Source: Pelagimonas sp. (GTDB taxonomy: Bacteria; Pseudomonadota; Alphaproteobacteria; Rhodobacterales; Rhodobacteraceae). Taken from it: DNA of 64,000 nt. Under the pieces are notes generated by a model. The model was not told where the DNA came from and made no database searches. It worked only from the letters and a program-made list of their open reading frames with translations. The translations under genes were made by a program, and so were the position numbers. The stretch covers positions 62,001-126,000 of the forward strand of contig JAOARQ010000044.1 in assembly GCA_025210455.1 (NCBI GenBank), given 5' to 3'. This document shows, piece by piece, positions 28,870 through 38,600 of the stretch (the first letter of the stretch is position 1; each line of letters begins with the position of its first letter).

Positions 28870-30366
28870 TCAGGCCCTATACTTGATCCATGTGGTTTTC
28901 AGGGCAGTATATTTCTCAAGCGAGTGCAATGACAAATCGCGGCCAAAGCCCGACTGTTTCATGCCGCCAAACGGGGTCATCGCGGACAGCGCATCAACCG
29001 TGTTCACCGAAACAGTTCCCGCCATCAACCGCTCTGACACCCGGCAGGCGCGTGACAGGTTGTCGGTCCAGACCGAAGCCGCCAGCCCATAGACCGAGTC
29101 ATTGGCCATGCGCACGGCCTGCTCTTCGCTGTCAAAGGCAATGACCGACAGGACAGGGCCAAAGATTTCGTCGCGGGCCAGCGGATCTTCGTGGGCGACA
29201 TCATCAAAAATCGTGGGCTGCACAAAGCATCCTTTGCCCTCCACGGTGACACGTTTACCGCCGGCCACCAGATTGGCTGTCTTTTTGCCGTCTTCCACAA
29301 AACGCATGATCCCCTGCGTCTGCTTTTCATCGACAATCGCCCCCATCTTTGAGGCAGGATCCAGCGGATCACCCGGTTGCATAGCCTGCGCGCGGGCGAT
29401 CAGTTTTTCCACAAAGACGTCTTTGATCGAGCGCTCGACGTAAAGCCGCGAATTCGCTGAACAGACTTCGCCCTGATTGAAGAAGATACCAAAGGCGGCC
29501 ATGTCGGCGGCGGTCTCCAGATCGTCGCAGTCCGCGAACACCAGATTGGGGCTTTTGCCGCCGGTTTCGGGCCAGACCTGTTTGAGGTTTGACTGGCCTG
29601 AATACTGCATGAACATCTTGCCGATGGCGGTTGAGCCGGTGAAGGCAAGGCAATCCACATCCATATGCAGACCAAGCGCCCGCCCAGCGGTGTCACCAAA
29701 GCCCGGCACCACGTTGAACACCCCATCGGGCACACCGGCCTCAGTCGCCAGTTCCGCCAGACGCAGCGCCGAAAGCGGCGATTGTTCAGCGGGTTTCAGC
29801 ACAACCGAATTGCCAGCGGCCAGGGCCGCCGCAGCCTTCCAGGTGGCCATATCCAAAGGGAAATTCCAAGGGGTGACGGCCCCGACAACCCCCAAAGGCA
29901 CACGGCTGACCAGCGCCAGATCGCCGGGGCCGGTTGGGGCAACTTCGTCATAAAGCTTGTCGATGGCTTCGGCATACCATTGAAAGAAATGCGCAGATCC
30001 GGGTGCATCAATGGTGGCGGCATCCGTCACCAGTTTGCCCATATCAAGACTGTCCAGCAGCGCCATTTCTTCCAGATTGTCGCGGATCAGATCGGCCAGT
30101 TTCAGCAGGACGGCCTTGCGATCCCCCGGCGCCATGCGTGACCAGCGACCATCTTCAAAGGCAGCGCGGCCAGCCGCCACAGCGCGGTTGATATCTTCGG
30201 CGTCACCTCTGGCGACCTGCGTCAGCACTGCGCCCGTGGCCGGGTTGACGCTGTCAAAGGTGTCACCCGACGCGGCATCGACAAAGCGGCCATTGATAAA
30301 AGCCTGACCGCGAAATGACAGCGTAGCGGCGCGGGCTTTCCAATCTGTGTGCGTGTGATCCAACAC
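28870..30366 (-). CDS. NAD(P)-dependent aldehyde dehydrogenase
   Basis: 498 residues, full family length. Catalytic Cys in FFNQGEVCSANSRLYVERS, general-base Glu in WPETGGKSPNLVFADC, the oxyanion Asn in TPWNFPLDMATWKAAAALAA, and the cofactor loop AFTGSTAIGKMFMQYSG. It resembles gamma-glutamyl-aminobutyraldehyde/betaine-type dehydrogenases, which fits an amine oxidation pathway: oxidation of an amine gives an aldehyde that this enzyme turns into the acid. Operon gap of 15 bases to the DUF1028 gene. Confidence 0.92.
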   Translation of the reverse strand: MLDHTHTDWKARAATLSFRGQAFINGRFVDAASGDTFDSVNPATGAVLTQVARGDAEDINRAVAAGRAAFEDGRWSRMAPGDRKAVLLKLADLIRDNLEEMALLDSLDMGKLVTDAATIDAPGSAHFFQWYAEAIDKLYDEVAPTGPGDLALVSRVPLGVVGAVTPWNFPLDMATWKAAAALAAGNSVVLKPAEQSPLSALRLAELATEAGVPDGVFNVVPGFGDTAGRALGLHMDVDCLAFTGSTAIGKMFMQYSGQSNLKQVWPETGGKSPNLVFADCDDLETAADMAAFGIFFNQGEVCSANSRLYVERSIKDVFVEKLIARAQAMQPGDPLDPASKMGAIVDEKQTQGIMRFVEDGKKTANLVAGGKRVTVEGKGCFVQPTIFDDVAHEDPLARDEIFGPVLSVIAFDSEEQAVRMANDSVYGLAASVWTDNLSRACRVSERLMAGTVSVNTVDALSAMTPFGGMKQSGFGRDLSLHSLEKYTALKTTWIKYRA

Positions 30367-30381
30367 TGTGTGTCTCCCTGA

Positions 30382-31056
30382 TTATTCGTCGCCGGGGACG
30401 CCGTAAGACGGGGCCTCGCGCGGATCGAGCGCGCGTTGGACATAGGCGTCTAACTGTGGCTTGTAGATGTCCCAGGCGGTGGCAATGGTCTCAATCGGGC
30501 AATCTTCGGTCCAGTCGCAGCGCAGATCAGCCACGGGCCAGCTGACGGTGTCGACGATCTTCATCCCGGCGGAATGCACCGGACCAGCTTCGCCACCGGC
30601 CACAAGACCCGCGCGCAGGGCGGCGATCAGCCTGTCGCCCAGATGCCCGGAGGCGGGTAGGAACGCGTCGACAATGGCCTGCGGGACAGTGTCATTGGCC
30701 AGAAGATTGCCGCCAGAGGCGACATTTTCCGCCTGCGCCTGTGTCCAGATCCCCAGACTGTTGGGCCCCGAATGGATGGCAGTGCGCCCGTCGGTGTCAA
30801 CCGCAAGCACCTGACGGTAATCCACAAAGCGGGCCTGTTCCGCCATAGCGGAAATGGCCTCAGGGGCGCTGTGGCCCTGCTGCATCATATCCAGCACCAG
30901 TGGACCAAGGCTGGGGTCGGTGACATTTTGCGAAGCCACCGCACCCACGCCCGCGCGCGCAAAGGAACAGCGCGCCGCCACTGCGGGTGAAGATGACGAA
31001 ATCGCCAGACCAAACATGCCGGTTTCAGCGCAACGGGCAACCAGAGAAAACGTCAT
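30382..31056 (-). CDS. DUF1028 family protein
   Basis: A 224-residue protein with the DUF1028 signature: MTFSLVARCAETGMFGLAIS, then RCSFARAGVGAVASQNVTDP, and QNV...G repeats typical of its Ntn-hydrolase-like fold. Family members sit in catabolic operons of alphaproteobacteria and may be amidohydrolases; no member's reaction is known to me. It lies between the RidA and aldehyde dehydrogenase genes, which suggests cleavage of an amide or lactam intermediate. Confidence 0.85.
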   Translation of the reverse strand: MTFSLVARCAETGMFGLAISSSSPAVAARCSFARAGVGAVASQNVTDPSLGPLVLDMMQQGHSAPEAISAMAEQARFVDYRQVLAVDTDGRTAIHSGPNSLGIWTQAQAENVASGGNLLANDTVPQAIVDAFLPASGHLGDRLIAALRAGLVAGGEAGPVHSAGMKIVDTVSWPVADLRCDWTEDCPIETIATAWDIYKPQLDAYVQRALDPREAPSYGVPGDE

Positions 31057-31113
31057 TTTGGGCTCCTGTGAAATGTGCTCTCATGAGCGGGCTATCGGGG
31101 GCGGATCTGGTGA

Positions 31114-31530
31114 TCAGTCGGGGATAACGGCGGTGCCGTCGATTTCCACCAGCCATTCAGGGCGGGCCAGCGCCTGCACCACCAGCCCGGTCGAGACAGG
31201 ATGCACGCCTTTGATATATTCGCCCATGGTGCGATAGATCGCTTCGCGGTGGCGCACGTCGGTGATATAGACCACAACCTTGACCAGATGCTCCATCGAG
31301 CCACCGGCCTCTTCGATCAGCTGTTTGATATTCTGCATCACCTTATGGGTTTGCTCGACAGGGTCGTGGCTGTCGATATTCACCGCATCATCCAGATTTT
31401 GCGGGCACTGGCCGCGCAGATAAACGGTTTTCCCCCCCTGCGTGACAACCGCCTGACACAGGTCGTTGTCGAGGTTCTGTTCGGGATAGGTGTCTTTGGT
31501 GTTGAACTTGCGAATACGTGTATGCGCCAT
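31114..31530 (-). CDS. RidA family protein, second copy
   Basis: 138 residues, start MAHTRIRKFNTKDTYPEQNL after AGGATCCCC. The RidA core is TVYLRGQCPQNLDDAV, VMQNIKQLIEEAGGSMEHL, VKVVVYITDVRHREAIYRTM and VVQALARPEWLVEIDGTAV. It differs clearly from the 20656-21003 copy and is longer. Between the monooxygenase and DUF1028 genes, it likely hydrolyses an imine produced by oxidation of the substrate amine. Confidence 0.9.
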   Translation of the reverse strand: MAHTRIRKFNTKDTYPEQNLDNDLCQAVVTQGGKTVYLRGQCPQNLDDAVNIDSHDPVEQTHKVMQNIKQLIEEAGGSMEHLVKVVVYITDVRHREAIYRTMGEYIKGVHPVSTGLVVQALARPEWLVEIDGTAVIPD

Positions 31531-31546
31531 TGGGGATCCTGTGGTC

Positions 31547-32827
31547 TTACTGTGCAGCGGTGGGGGCGACGATGGCCGCGTGGCCGTCATAGTCGGCATA
31601 GGCGCGCTGGATGGCAATCTGGTCAGCGATGTATTTCGCGTCATGCCAGACCCCCCAAAGAAAGGTCGAGCCCCGGCGCGACTGCCAGGGCAGGCCCAGA
31701 AAGTAGATATCCGGTTCGACCGACACGCCGCGCTGGTGGATTGGCGCGCCTTTGGCGTCAAAGGCATCGGCCTTTATCCAGCTGAAATCCTGTTTGAACC
31801 CGGTGGCCCAGATCACGGCGCTGATGCCTTCGCGGGCAAAATCAACTTGGCCAATCGGGTTTGCCAGGCTCTCCGGATCGGGGTGGGCCTTACGGGCCTC
31901 TGGATCTTCTGGCAGGTCGATGCCTGTGCGCGCCACATAGGCGTCGGCCATATCCAGCATCTCAAGGTAATTGGCGTCACCCGCATCCAGATTTTTCCGC
32001 AGATCATCGGCGAAGTGTAACACGCCGCTTTCAAAGCGCTGGGTCATGCCGGTCAGCACTACGCCTTCATTGCCAAGGCGGCGGAAATCCATGGTGTGAC
32101 CGCCATGGGCCCCGCTGACCGAGATGGTCACATGTTCGGTGCCGGGCTTCTGAGCCGCCATATCCCACAGCCCCAGAACGCCCAGCCACCAGACGTTGTC
32201 ACGGGTGCGATAGCGACGGGGAGGGCGATCATGGGGGCCGACTGAAAGAAAAACTTTGCGCCCGGCGCGGTTCAACTCATCTGCGATCTGCGCACCAGAA
32301 GACCCGGCGCCCACAACCATCACCGCCCCGTCAGGCAGTTGATTGGGGTTTTTGTAATGGAAGGAATGCAGCTGCGTCACATCGGCATCGGCGGGCAGGA
32401 TCGGCGGGATGACAGGATGCTGGAACGCGCCTGTGGCGGCAACGATGCGCTTGGCGTGGATCTCACCCTGTGAGGTTTCGATCTTGAACCCACCTTTGCC
32501 CGGCAGGCGCTCTGCACGAAGCGCTTCGACACCTTCGCGGATGGGCGCTTTGACCATCTGCGCATAGGCAACAAGATAGTCCGCCACCCGATCTTTGGGG
32601 ACAAAGGCGTCGGGATCATCACCTTCGAACAGCAGGCTGGGGAAACGATCGTGCCAGGCCGGGCCATTGGCCACCAGAGCATCCCAGCGGCCTGTGCGCC
32701 AGGCTTCGGCGGTGCGGTTTTTCTCGATAATGATATGGGGCACAGCCTGCTGCCCCAGATGTTCGCTCAGCGCGATCCCCGCCTGTCCGCCGCCAACAAT
32801 CAGCGTATCTGTTTTTTCAATGGGCAT
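31547..32827 (-). CDS. Flavin-containing monooxygenase-like NAD(P)/FAD oxidoreductase
   Basis: 426 residues. FAD-binding Rossmann fold at the start (TLIVGGGQAGIALSEHLG), NADPH-binding fold in the middle (VMVVGAGSSGAQIADELN), and the FMO/NMO ATG motif ISAVIWATGFKQDFSWI. These enzymes hydroxylate soft nucleophiles such as amines. First gene of the operon running to LysR, with the TTAGGC palindrome about 165 bases upstream. Likely role: initial oxidation of an imported amine, then RidA, DUF1028 and aldehyde dehydrogenase steps. Confidence 0.88.
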   Translation of the reverse strand: MPIEKTDTLIVGGGQAGIALSEHLGQQAVPHIIIEKNRTAEAWRTGRWDALVANGPAWHDRFPSLLFEGDDPDAFVPKDRVADYLVAYAQMVKAPIREGVEALRAERLPGKGGFKIETSQGEIHAKRIVAATGAFQHPVIPPILPADADVTQLHSFHYKNPNQLPDGAVMVVGAGSSGAQIADELNRAGRKVFLSVGPHDRPPRRYRTRDNVWWLGVLGLWDMAAQKPGTEHVTISVSGAHGGHTMDFRRLGNEGVVLTGMTQRFESGVLHFADDLRKNLDAGDANYLEMLDMADAYVARTGIDLPEDPEARKAHPDPESLANPIGQVDFAREGISAVIWATGFKQDFSWIKADAFDAKGAPIHQRGVSVEPDIYFLGLPWQSRRGSTFLWGVWHDAKYIADQIAIQRAYADYDGHAAIVAPTAAQ

Positions 32828-32989
32828 CTGTCGGTTCCTGTTTTTCCTCTCACATCACCCATTGCATCAGGTCTGAACCCGAACAGGGGCGGTCTGGCTC
32901 TGGCCCGCAGCAATGTGGCCAGCCCAGTTTTGAGGGGTAAGGTTTCACATGTTGCGCGTGCGAGAAATAACTGTCTGACTTACTCTTAC

Positions 32990-33004
32990 TTAGGCTTTGG
33001 CTAA
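32990..33004. promoter_or_regulatory. Palindromic candidate operator upstream of the monooxygenase operon
   Basis: TTAGGC, TTT, GGCTAA: matches 14 of 15 bases of the palindrome at 21143-21157. It is the only such motif I see in the 226-base gap between the monooxygenase and response-regulator genes. Confidence 0.5.
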
Positions 33005-33053
33005 GCAGAGTGTTTCACCGAGGGTGCCTGAGCGTCTGCGGCCCCCGCGCGGT

Positions 33054-33677
33054 TCAATCGTCGGCACGCAGACCGATTTCCATGGCGAATTTGGTGATAT
33101 CGGCGATCCGGCGCAGACCCGTTTTTTCAGCAATAGAGCGGCGGTGGAAGTCCACCGTGCGCTCGCTGATCTTAAGAAAGTCGGCGATTTCGGCTGCGGT
33201 CCAGCCGCTGGCCACATGGCTGACGATTTCCAGCTCGCGTTTTGAGAGCCGTCTGAGCAGGTCAGCGGCCCCTGTATCTTCTGCGTTTCCCAGCGCCGGG
33301 CTGACAAAGCGCTCTCCGGCGGTTACGGTCTGGATCGCGTCGACCAGCGTTTCAAACGGATCATGTTTGACCGCATAACCTGTGACACCCGCTGCAAAAG
33401 CGCGTTCTTTGATCGGTTCCGAAAGATGCATCGTCAGACAGAGGATTGCCATCTCAAAGCCCTTGGCGCGCAGGGTGCCTGCGGTTTCAATCCCGTCCAT
33501 ACCCGGCAGCCCGATATCGAGGATCACAACATCAGGCTTTAGTGCCGGTATCGCCCCCAGCGCCGCTTCGCCGCTGTTGAGATCACCAACAACCTGCATG
33601 CCCGGTTCGGCGTTCAAAGCGTCACACATCAGCCCGCGCACAACATCATGATCATCGACAACAAGGATCCGGATCAT
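33054..33677 (-). CDS. NarL/LuxR-type response regulator
   Basis: 207 residues. Receiver domain at 1-120 with the acidic pair DD (8-9) and phosphoacceptor Asp54 in VVILDIGLPGMDGIETAG. The C-terminal LuxR helix-turn-helix is LSKRELEIVSHVASGWTAAE through ADFLKISERTVDFHRRSIAE. Its ATG overlaps the histidine kinase stop by 4 bases, so the two form one two-component operon. Confidence 0.95.
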   Translation of the reverse strand: MIRILVVDDHDVVRGLMCDALNAEPGMQVVGDLNSGEAALGAIPALKPDVVILDIGLPGMDGIETAGTLRAKGFEMAILCLTMHLSEPIKERAFAAGVTGYAVKHDPFETLVDAIQTVTAGERFVSPALGNAEDTGAADLLRRLSKRELEIVSHVASGWTAAEIADFLKISERTVDFHRRSIAEKTGLRRIADITKFAMEIGLRADD

Positions 33678-35428
33678 AGCAGGGGGAACTCCAGCTCAAT
33701 GCGGCAGCCGCGCCCCGGCTGTGCCACCAGATGAAACCTTCCGTCAATCAGGCCCGCACGTTCGCGCATTGCGCTTAGCCCCATGCCGCGCGGTGTGTCC
33801 TGAGGGCGAAAGCCGCAGCCATCATCGGCCACGGTTAGCCGGCCGGTTGCCCCGCGCCGTTCTAAGGTGATATCGACCTGTGTGGCCTGCGCATGGCGCA
33901 CCGCATTCAGCAGGGCCTCTTGCAGGATGCGCACCACATGGATCTGGACCGCCTCAGAAACCGCCAGATCTGCGGGCATTTGGATGCGCAGCTTTAGCCC
34001 GCCGATACGGTTCCAGCGCGCCACCGCATGACGTACCGCATCGCCAAATCCCATGGCTTCAAGGCTGGCGGGGCGCAGCCCCTCAACGAGGGCCGAAATA
34101 TCCAACCCCAATCCGCGCAGCTCTTCGCTGGTCTGCCGAATATCCTGCGGCAGCAAGCCATCTGCGCGCCGCAACGCTGCCTCAAGCCTCAAGCGGCTTG
34201 CGGTCAGACGGTGGCTGACCTCGTCATGCAGATCTTTCGCCAGACGCTCGCGTTCTTGATCCTGTGCAACCAGCAATTGCCCCGTCACCTGATGCAGGGC
34301 CTGCCGATCCCAGGCCATGTGATCTGCCGTGACCAACAGGGCGCTGATCGACAGTGCTATGATCATCAGCCCGCCGGGATCCCAGAGCGGCGGCAAGAGC
34401 GGCCCGAATGCCGCAAAGGCCAAAGCCCCCAGAACAACCGACAAAACAAAGGCATAGGCATAGCGCGAAATCCGCTGCCCTTGCCGCTGCGCGCGCAGGA
34501 TCTGCCAGAGGGAGGGCACAAAGGCCGCAATCACCAGACCCGCCTGAATGTCACCCAGAGCAACGAACACCGGAAGGGGAACGTCCAGACCATAGCTGGC
34601 TGCCATGGTTAGATACATGCCGCCAACAGCGCCCCATTGCAGCGCGCTGACCCGCCCGGCTGTGATCGCCGAGAGATACAGCAGACCAAAGGGCACCACC
34701 GGGCTGGCTTCGGTCAGTTGCACAAAGAGCGGGCTGTTCAGCCCTAGCTCATAGGCCGTCAAGGTGCTGGGAAACACGGCACATAAAAGCGACAGGAAAA
34801 AGGGCGCCATCCAGCGATTGCGACTGTCATAGCCCTGACCAGAGGCGCTTGCCGCCCCAAAGCCGGCACAGACCAGTAAAAGCGCAATGATCCCCGCATC
34901 GCGCAGCCGGATCGGCGCGTTCAGGCGATTTGCATGATCACGCAAGGCTTCTGCGTCGCCAAGCATCAGCAGGCCATCCAGCGGCGAGACATTGTAAAAG
35001 GCTGAAAAGGTGACGATCTCCAGCTGGTAAGGACCCTCTGATACCACCTGCATTGGCAGAGGGTAAAATCGGGCGATCTGCGCCGCCGCCACGCCACGAT
35101 ACCCCCGGGCAGAGGTGTATATGTCGCCGGTGCTGCCGATAAGCTGGCCATTCAGAAACAGCTGTTCCGCATCGCTTGAATGGCCAATCAGTAATGCAGA
35201 TCCGGGGTGAATCCAGCCCTCAGGGATCTGAGCCTGATACCGGGTTACCGCAAATCTGTCTGAATATCGGTCTGGGGGCGGCAGCTCTTGCCAGTCCAGA
35301 ATTTGCAGGTCACGACCCACAGGTGGGCTTTGATCTGTGAGCGCGAACGCCAGAAGTATGGCCCCCGCAATTGCGGCCAGCCAGATCCAAACCGTCGCCC
35401 CTTTGGGCCCCTTGCGTTCAAATTCCAA
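33674..35428 (-). CDS. Seven-transmembrane-type sensor histidine kinase (HisKA_3)
   Basis: About 584 residues. The frame starts at a TTG (35428) with an in-frame stop three codons upstream, so translation must begin there or later. An N-terminal membrane segment (IWLAAIAGAILLAFAL), a periplasmic domain of about 150 residues (LFLNGQLIGSTGDIYTSARG), and 6-7 hydrophobic helices resemble the 7TMR-DISM layout. The dimerisation/phosphorylation site is LAKDLHDEVSHRLTASRLRL (His near residue 398), then HATPase_c with NAVRHAQATQ and GLSAMRERAGLIDG. Divergent from the surface-protein gene. Confidence 0.9.
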   Translation of the reverse strand: MEFERKGPKGATVWIWLAAIAGAILLAFALTDQSPPVGRDLQILDWQELPPPDRYSDRFAVTRYQAQIPEGWIHPGSALLIGHSSDAEQLFLNGQLIGSTGDIYTSARGYRGVAAAQIARFYPLPMQVVSEGPYQLEIVTFSAFYNVSPLDGLLMLGDAEALRDHANRLNAPIRLRDAGIIALLLVCAGFGAASASGQGYDSRNRWMAPFFLSLLCAVFPSTLTAYELGLNSPLFVQLTEASPVVPFGLLYLSAITAGRVSALQWGAVGGMYLTMAASYGLDVPLPVFVALGDIQAGLVIAAFVPSLWQILRAQRQGQRISRYAYAFVLSVVLGALAFAAFGPLLPPLWDPGGLMIIALSISALLVTADHMAWDRQALHQVTGQLLVAQDQERERLAKDLHDEVSHRLTASRLRLEAALRRADGLLPQDIRQTSEELRGLGLDISALVEGLRPASLEAMGFGDAVRHAVARWNRIGGLKLRIQMPADLAVSEAVQIHVVRILQEALLNAVRHAQATQVDITLERRGATGRLTVADDGCGFRPQDTPRGMGLSAMRERAGLIDGRFHLVAQPGRGCRIELEFPLL

Positions 35429-35448
35429 CGGGTGTCACCCACCGTGAT

Positions 35449-35576
35449 CCTGTTTCGCGCCTTCCTGCTGCAAAGCTACCCCGTCGCCGGGCGTTGCGAA
35501 ACAGGTAGTTCTGCCGGGTTGCCATCAGGTGCGGCCCGCAGGGTGCGAAAACGGCCCGGCCCGCAGCAACACCCGG
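35449..35576 (+). ncRNA. Candidate structured 5' leader of the FG-GAP protein gene
   Basis: The spacer before the 35656 gene contains ordered pairings on the plus strand: CCTGTTTCGC (35449-35458) with GCGAAACAGG (35496-35505), GCTACC with GGTAG (35475-35508), and CCGGGTTGC (35514-35522) with GCAACACCCGG (35566-35576), the last enclosing another GC stem. The run GCAAAGC...GGTAG...GCCGGGTTGCC recalls the 3' half of c-di-GMP-I (GEMM) aptamers, but the usual 5' GGCAAACC hairpin is not visible. Unassigned; could also be DNA-level regulatory repeats. Confidence 0.4.
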
Positions 35577-35655
35577 TATTTCTACGAGGTCACAGTCGAT
35601 CATCGGGCTTTTATCTTTCATTGCAGGCAAATTTTGACCCCGGGGGAGATGTGGG

Positions 35656-38600
35656 ATGGGCTTTAAGATTATTGACGGCAACCCAAGCGGGCCCGACGCC
35701 CCGTCTTCTGTTGCAACCGCAGGTGATGTAAATGGGGATGGCAGGCCGGATCTCTTGTTTGGGGCGGCGGCGCTGAATGCGGCCTACTATATTGACGGAG
35801 CCCAGTTGCCGACCATCGACGCTGCCGACGGCACGCAGGATGAGCTGATCAATCTGGATTCAGCCGTTGGCATAGATCGTGTCTATAAGTTCACGGGCAC
35901 TCAGGCTGGGGAAGTTGTCCATTCCGCCGGGGATGTTGATCTGGATGGGCGGGACGAGATCCTGATTTCTGCGCGCGAAGCAAATGCCTATGATCCCAAT
36001 GCGCTGGTGTTTTATCTGATCAACAAAGGGGATTTTGCCGCCGCAGATGCTGCTGATGGCAGTGCCGACGGGCAGATTGATCTGGCGCATGTCACCGCCC
36101 AGCCGAATTCCTACAAGTTTGTCGCAACCCCGGAAACCGGCGGGTTCGGCTTTAGCCTGCAACCCTTTGTCACCTCGGGCAATCTGGATGGCGACACCCG
36201 CTCAGACCTGCTGTTTGGCGCGGGTTTCAACAATAGGTTTGATGCTGGCAAAGGCTTTCTAAGCATCAGCGGCAGCGATATCGTCGGGCTTGATAGCGCG
36301 GATGGGACGGTGGATGGTCTCATTGATGTGACCAACGTGCCCGTCCTGCCCAAGAGCTATTTCGTGCGGGGCGATGCGGTATCTGGCGATGCGCCCAATG
36401 CTGATCTTGCCACCGTGCAGTCCGCTGGCACCGGAGAGGTTGAAATCCTGACCGTCGGGGAAGGCACGCGCGACACGGACGCCGCGGTTTTTCTCACTGA
36501 TCCAGATGCCTATGCGATTGTGGATGTGACAGATCAGACCTCTGTCAGTTCAGATGGAACCGGTGATGGTATCATCCGTGTTGGCCGTCTGTATGAGACC
36601 ACAAACGGGTCGTATAAGCTCAATATCTTCGACAATGCCACTGGCGAAGGTTTTCCGACGGTCAGTGTTGCTTCGGCGGGCAATACCAATTCCGATGGCT
36701 TTGATGAGCTGCTGATCGGTGTCTCTGCCTTTGACGAAGGCGGGCTGGATCAGGGGGCGGTCTATCTTGTCGATCCGCGCGATTTGGCTGGAATCGATGC
36801 GGCAGATGGGACCAACGGGATTATCGACGTCGGCAATATCGCAACCGCCCCCAATTCCTATAAGATCATCGCTACCGAAGGCGCGCGTGTTCGGCTGGGC
36901 ACTTCGGTCACCGGCGTCGGAGACATCGACGGCGATGGTTTCAGTGATTTTCTGCTGGGCGCACCGGGGGATGACAGTGGCGGCACCAATGCGGGGGCAA
37001 GCTATCTGGTGTCTTCCGCCGGGCTTGCCGCCGCCGATGCTGCGGATGGCGCGCGCGATGGGGTGGTGGACATTGCCAATGTGCTGTCTCAGCCCGGCTC
37101 TTTCAAGTTCATCGGCGAACAGCTGACCCATCAGTCCGGCAGTACGGTCAGATCCGCAGGTGATTTGGATGGCGATGGCAAAGCAGATTTGCTGATTGTG
37201 TCCCCAACCTCTTCTACCTTGCCCCGGATTGATCCGGCGGCCTATGTGCTCTTCGCAAATGAGCTAAGCCAGCTTGACCAGATCGATGGCGTCCAGGACA
37301 GCGTGATCACCCTGTCCAATGCCTTTGGTTCGCACGCCCCGTTCAATCTGACCCTTTCGGTGGCCAGCGTGCGTGAAAACACTCCGGTGGGCACTGTTCT
37401 GGGGCGGGCTTCGGCACAAACCACCGCCAGCAGCAATGCCGCGACTTTCAGTCTGGTCGATACTGCAGGTGGGCTATTCTCGCTTGATGGGGCAAATCTG
37501 GTGGTCAATGGCCCGCTGGATCACGAAGCTCGCGATAGCCATGCCATCACTCTGCGCGCCTCAAACGGGGCCGGGCATGTGGATCAGGTGTTTTCAATTC
37601 GTGTGTCAGATGTGAATGAACCCATCAGCGGCATCACCCTTTCAATGTCCGAGATCGACGAAAACGCCGCCATTGGTACATTGATCGGGCGGGTAACCAT
37701 AGAAGACCCTGACGACGGGGCGGTGCATTTCCTTGAGTTCCTGAACAGCGCCGGTGGGCTGTTTAGCCTTGGGGGCGCAGATGGGCGGGATCTGCTGCTA
37801 AACGGACCGTTGGATTTTGAAACAGCCGCCAGCCATACAATCACCTTAACCGCGTCAGACCGCGATATTCTGATCTCAGATCGCTTCGATCAAAGCTTTA
37901 CCGTCAATGTGCGCAATGTCGCTGAGCCGGGGGAGACAAGGACACCTGACGCCGGAAGCCCCGGTATCGCGCCCGCTGCCCCAACCGCAGGCGATGGCCC
38001 CATCCTGACGGGGGCTGGTGGCAACAATATCGCACTTGGCGATGGCAGCAACACGGTGCAAGGACTGTTGCAAGATTTCTTTGGGGATCAGATTGCCGGG
38101 TTTGGCACGGATGATGCGCTGATCTTTCAGGGCTCCGAGGTGAAGCGCGATCAGATCACCGTAACGCAGGGTTCAGCAATCATCGCCGTGGATCAAAACC
38201 GCGATGGCATCGCCGAAGGTGCCTTTACTCTCGCAGGGGATTTCACCAATGGCGACTTCATGGCCGTGACCCGAGGGGGCAATACATCGGTGACCTTTGA
38301 AACATTTCTACCAACCCTGACAGAAGGGGCGCAGATTGATGCCCGTTTGATCAATGGTATCAACAATCAGGCATTTCTGACAGGGGATGGCACAACCGGC
38401 TTTCGCGTGACCCTGGACGCTGCAAAAATGGGGGCTGCCTTTAGCAACACGCTGGGAGTGTATGAAGTTGATGCCAGCGGCAACATCGTTGACGCCCGGA
38501 TTTTGGCGGACAATGTGAAAACCAGCCTGGGCAGTCACATAGACATTACCGGGATAGAAGCTGGCCACCAGCTGGGATTCTTTATTATTCAAAACGGGGC

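Noticed and set aside
35449-35576. Confident call of a c-di-GMP-I riboswitch
   Set aside because: Only the 3' half resembles the consensus; the 5' hairpin with GGCAAACC and its GNRA loop is not seen.
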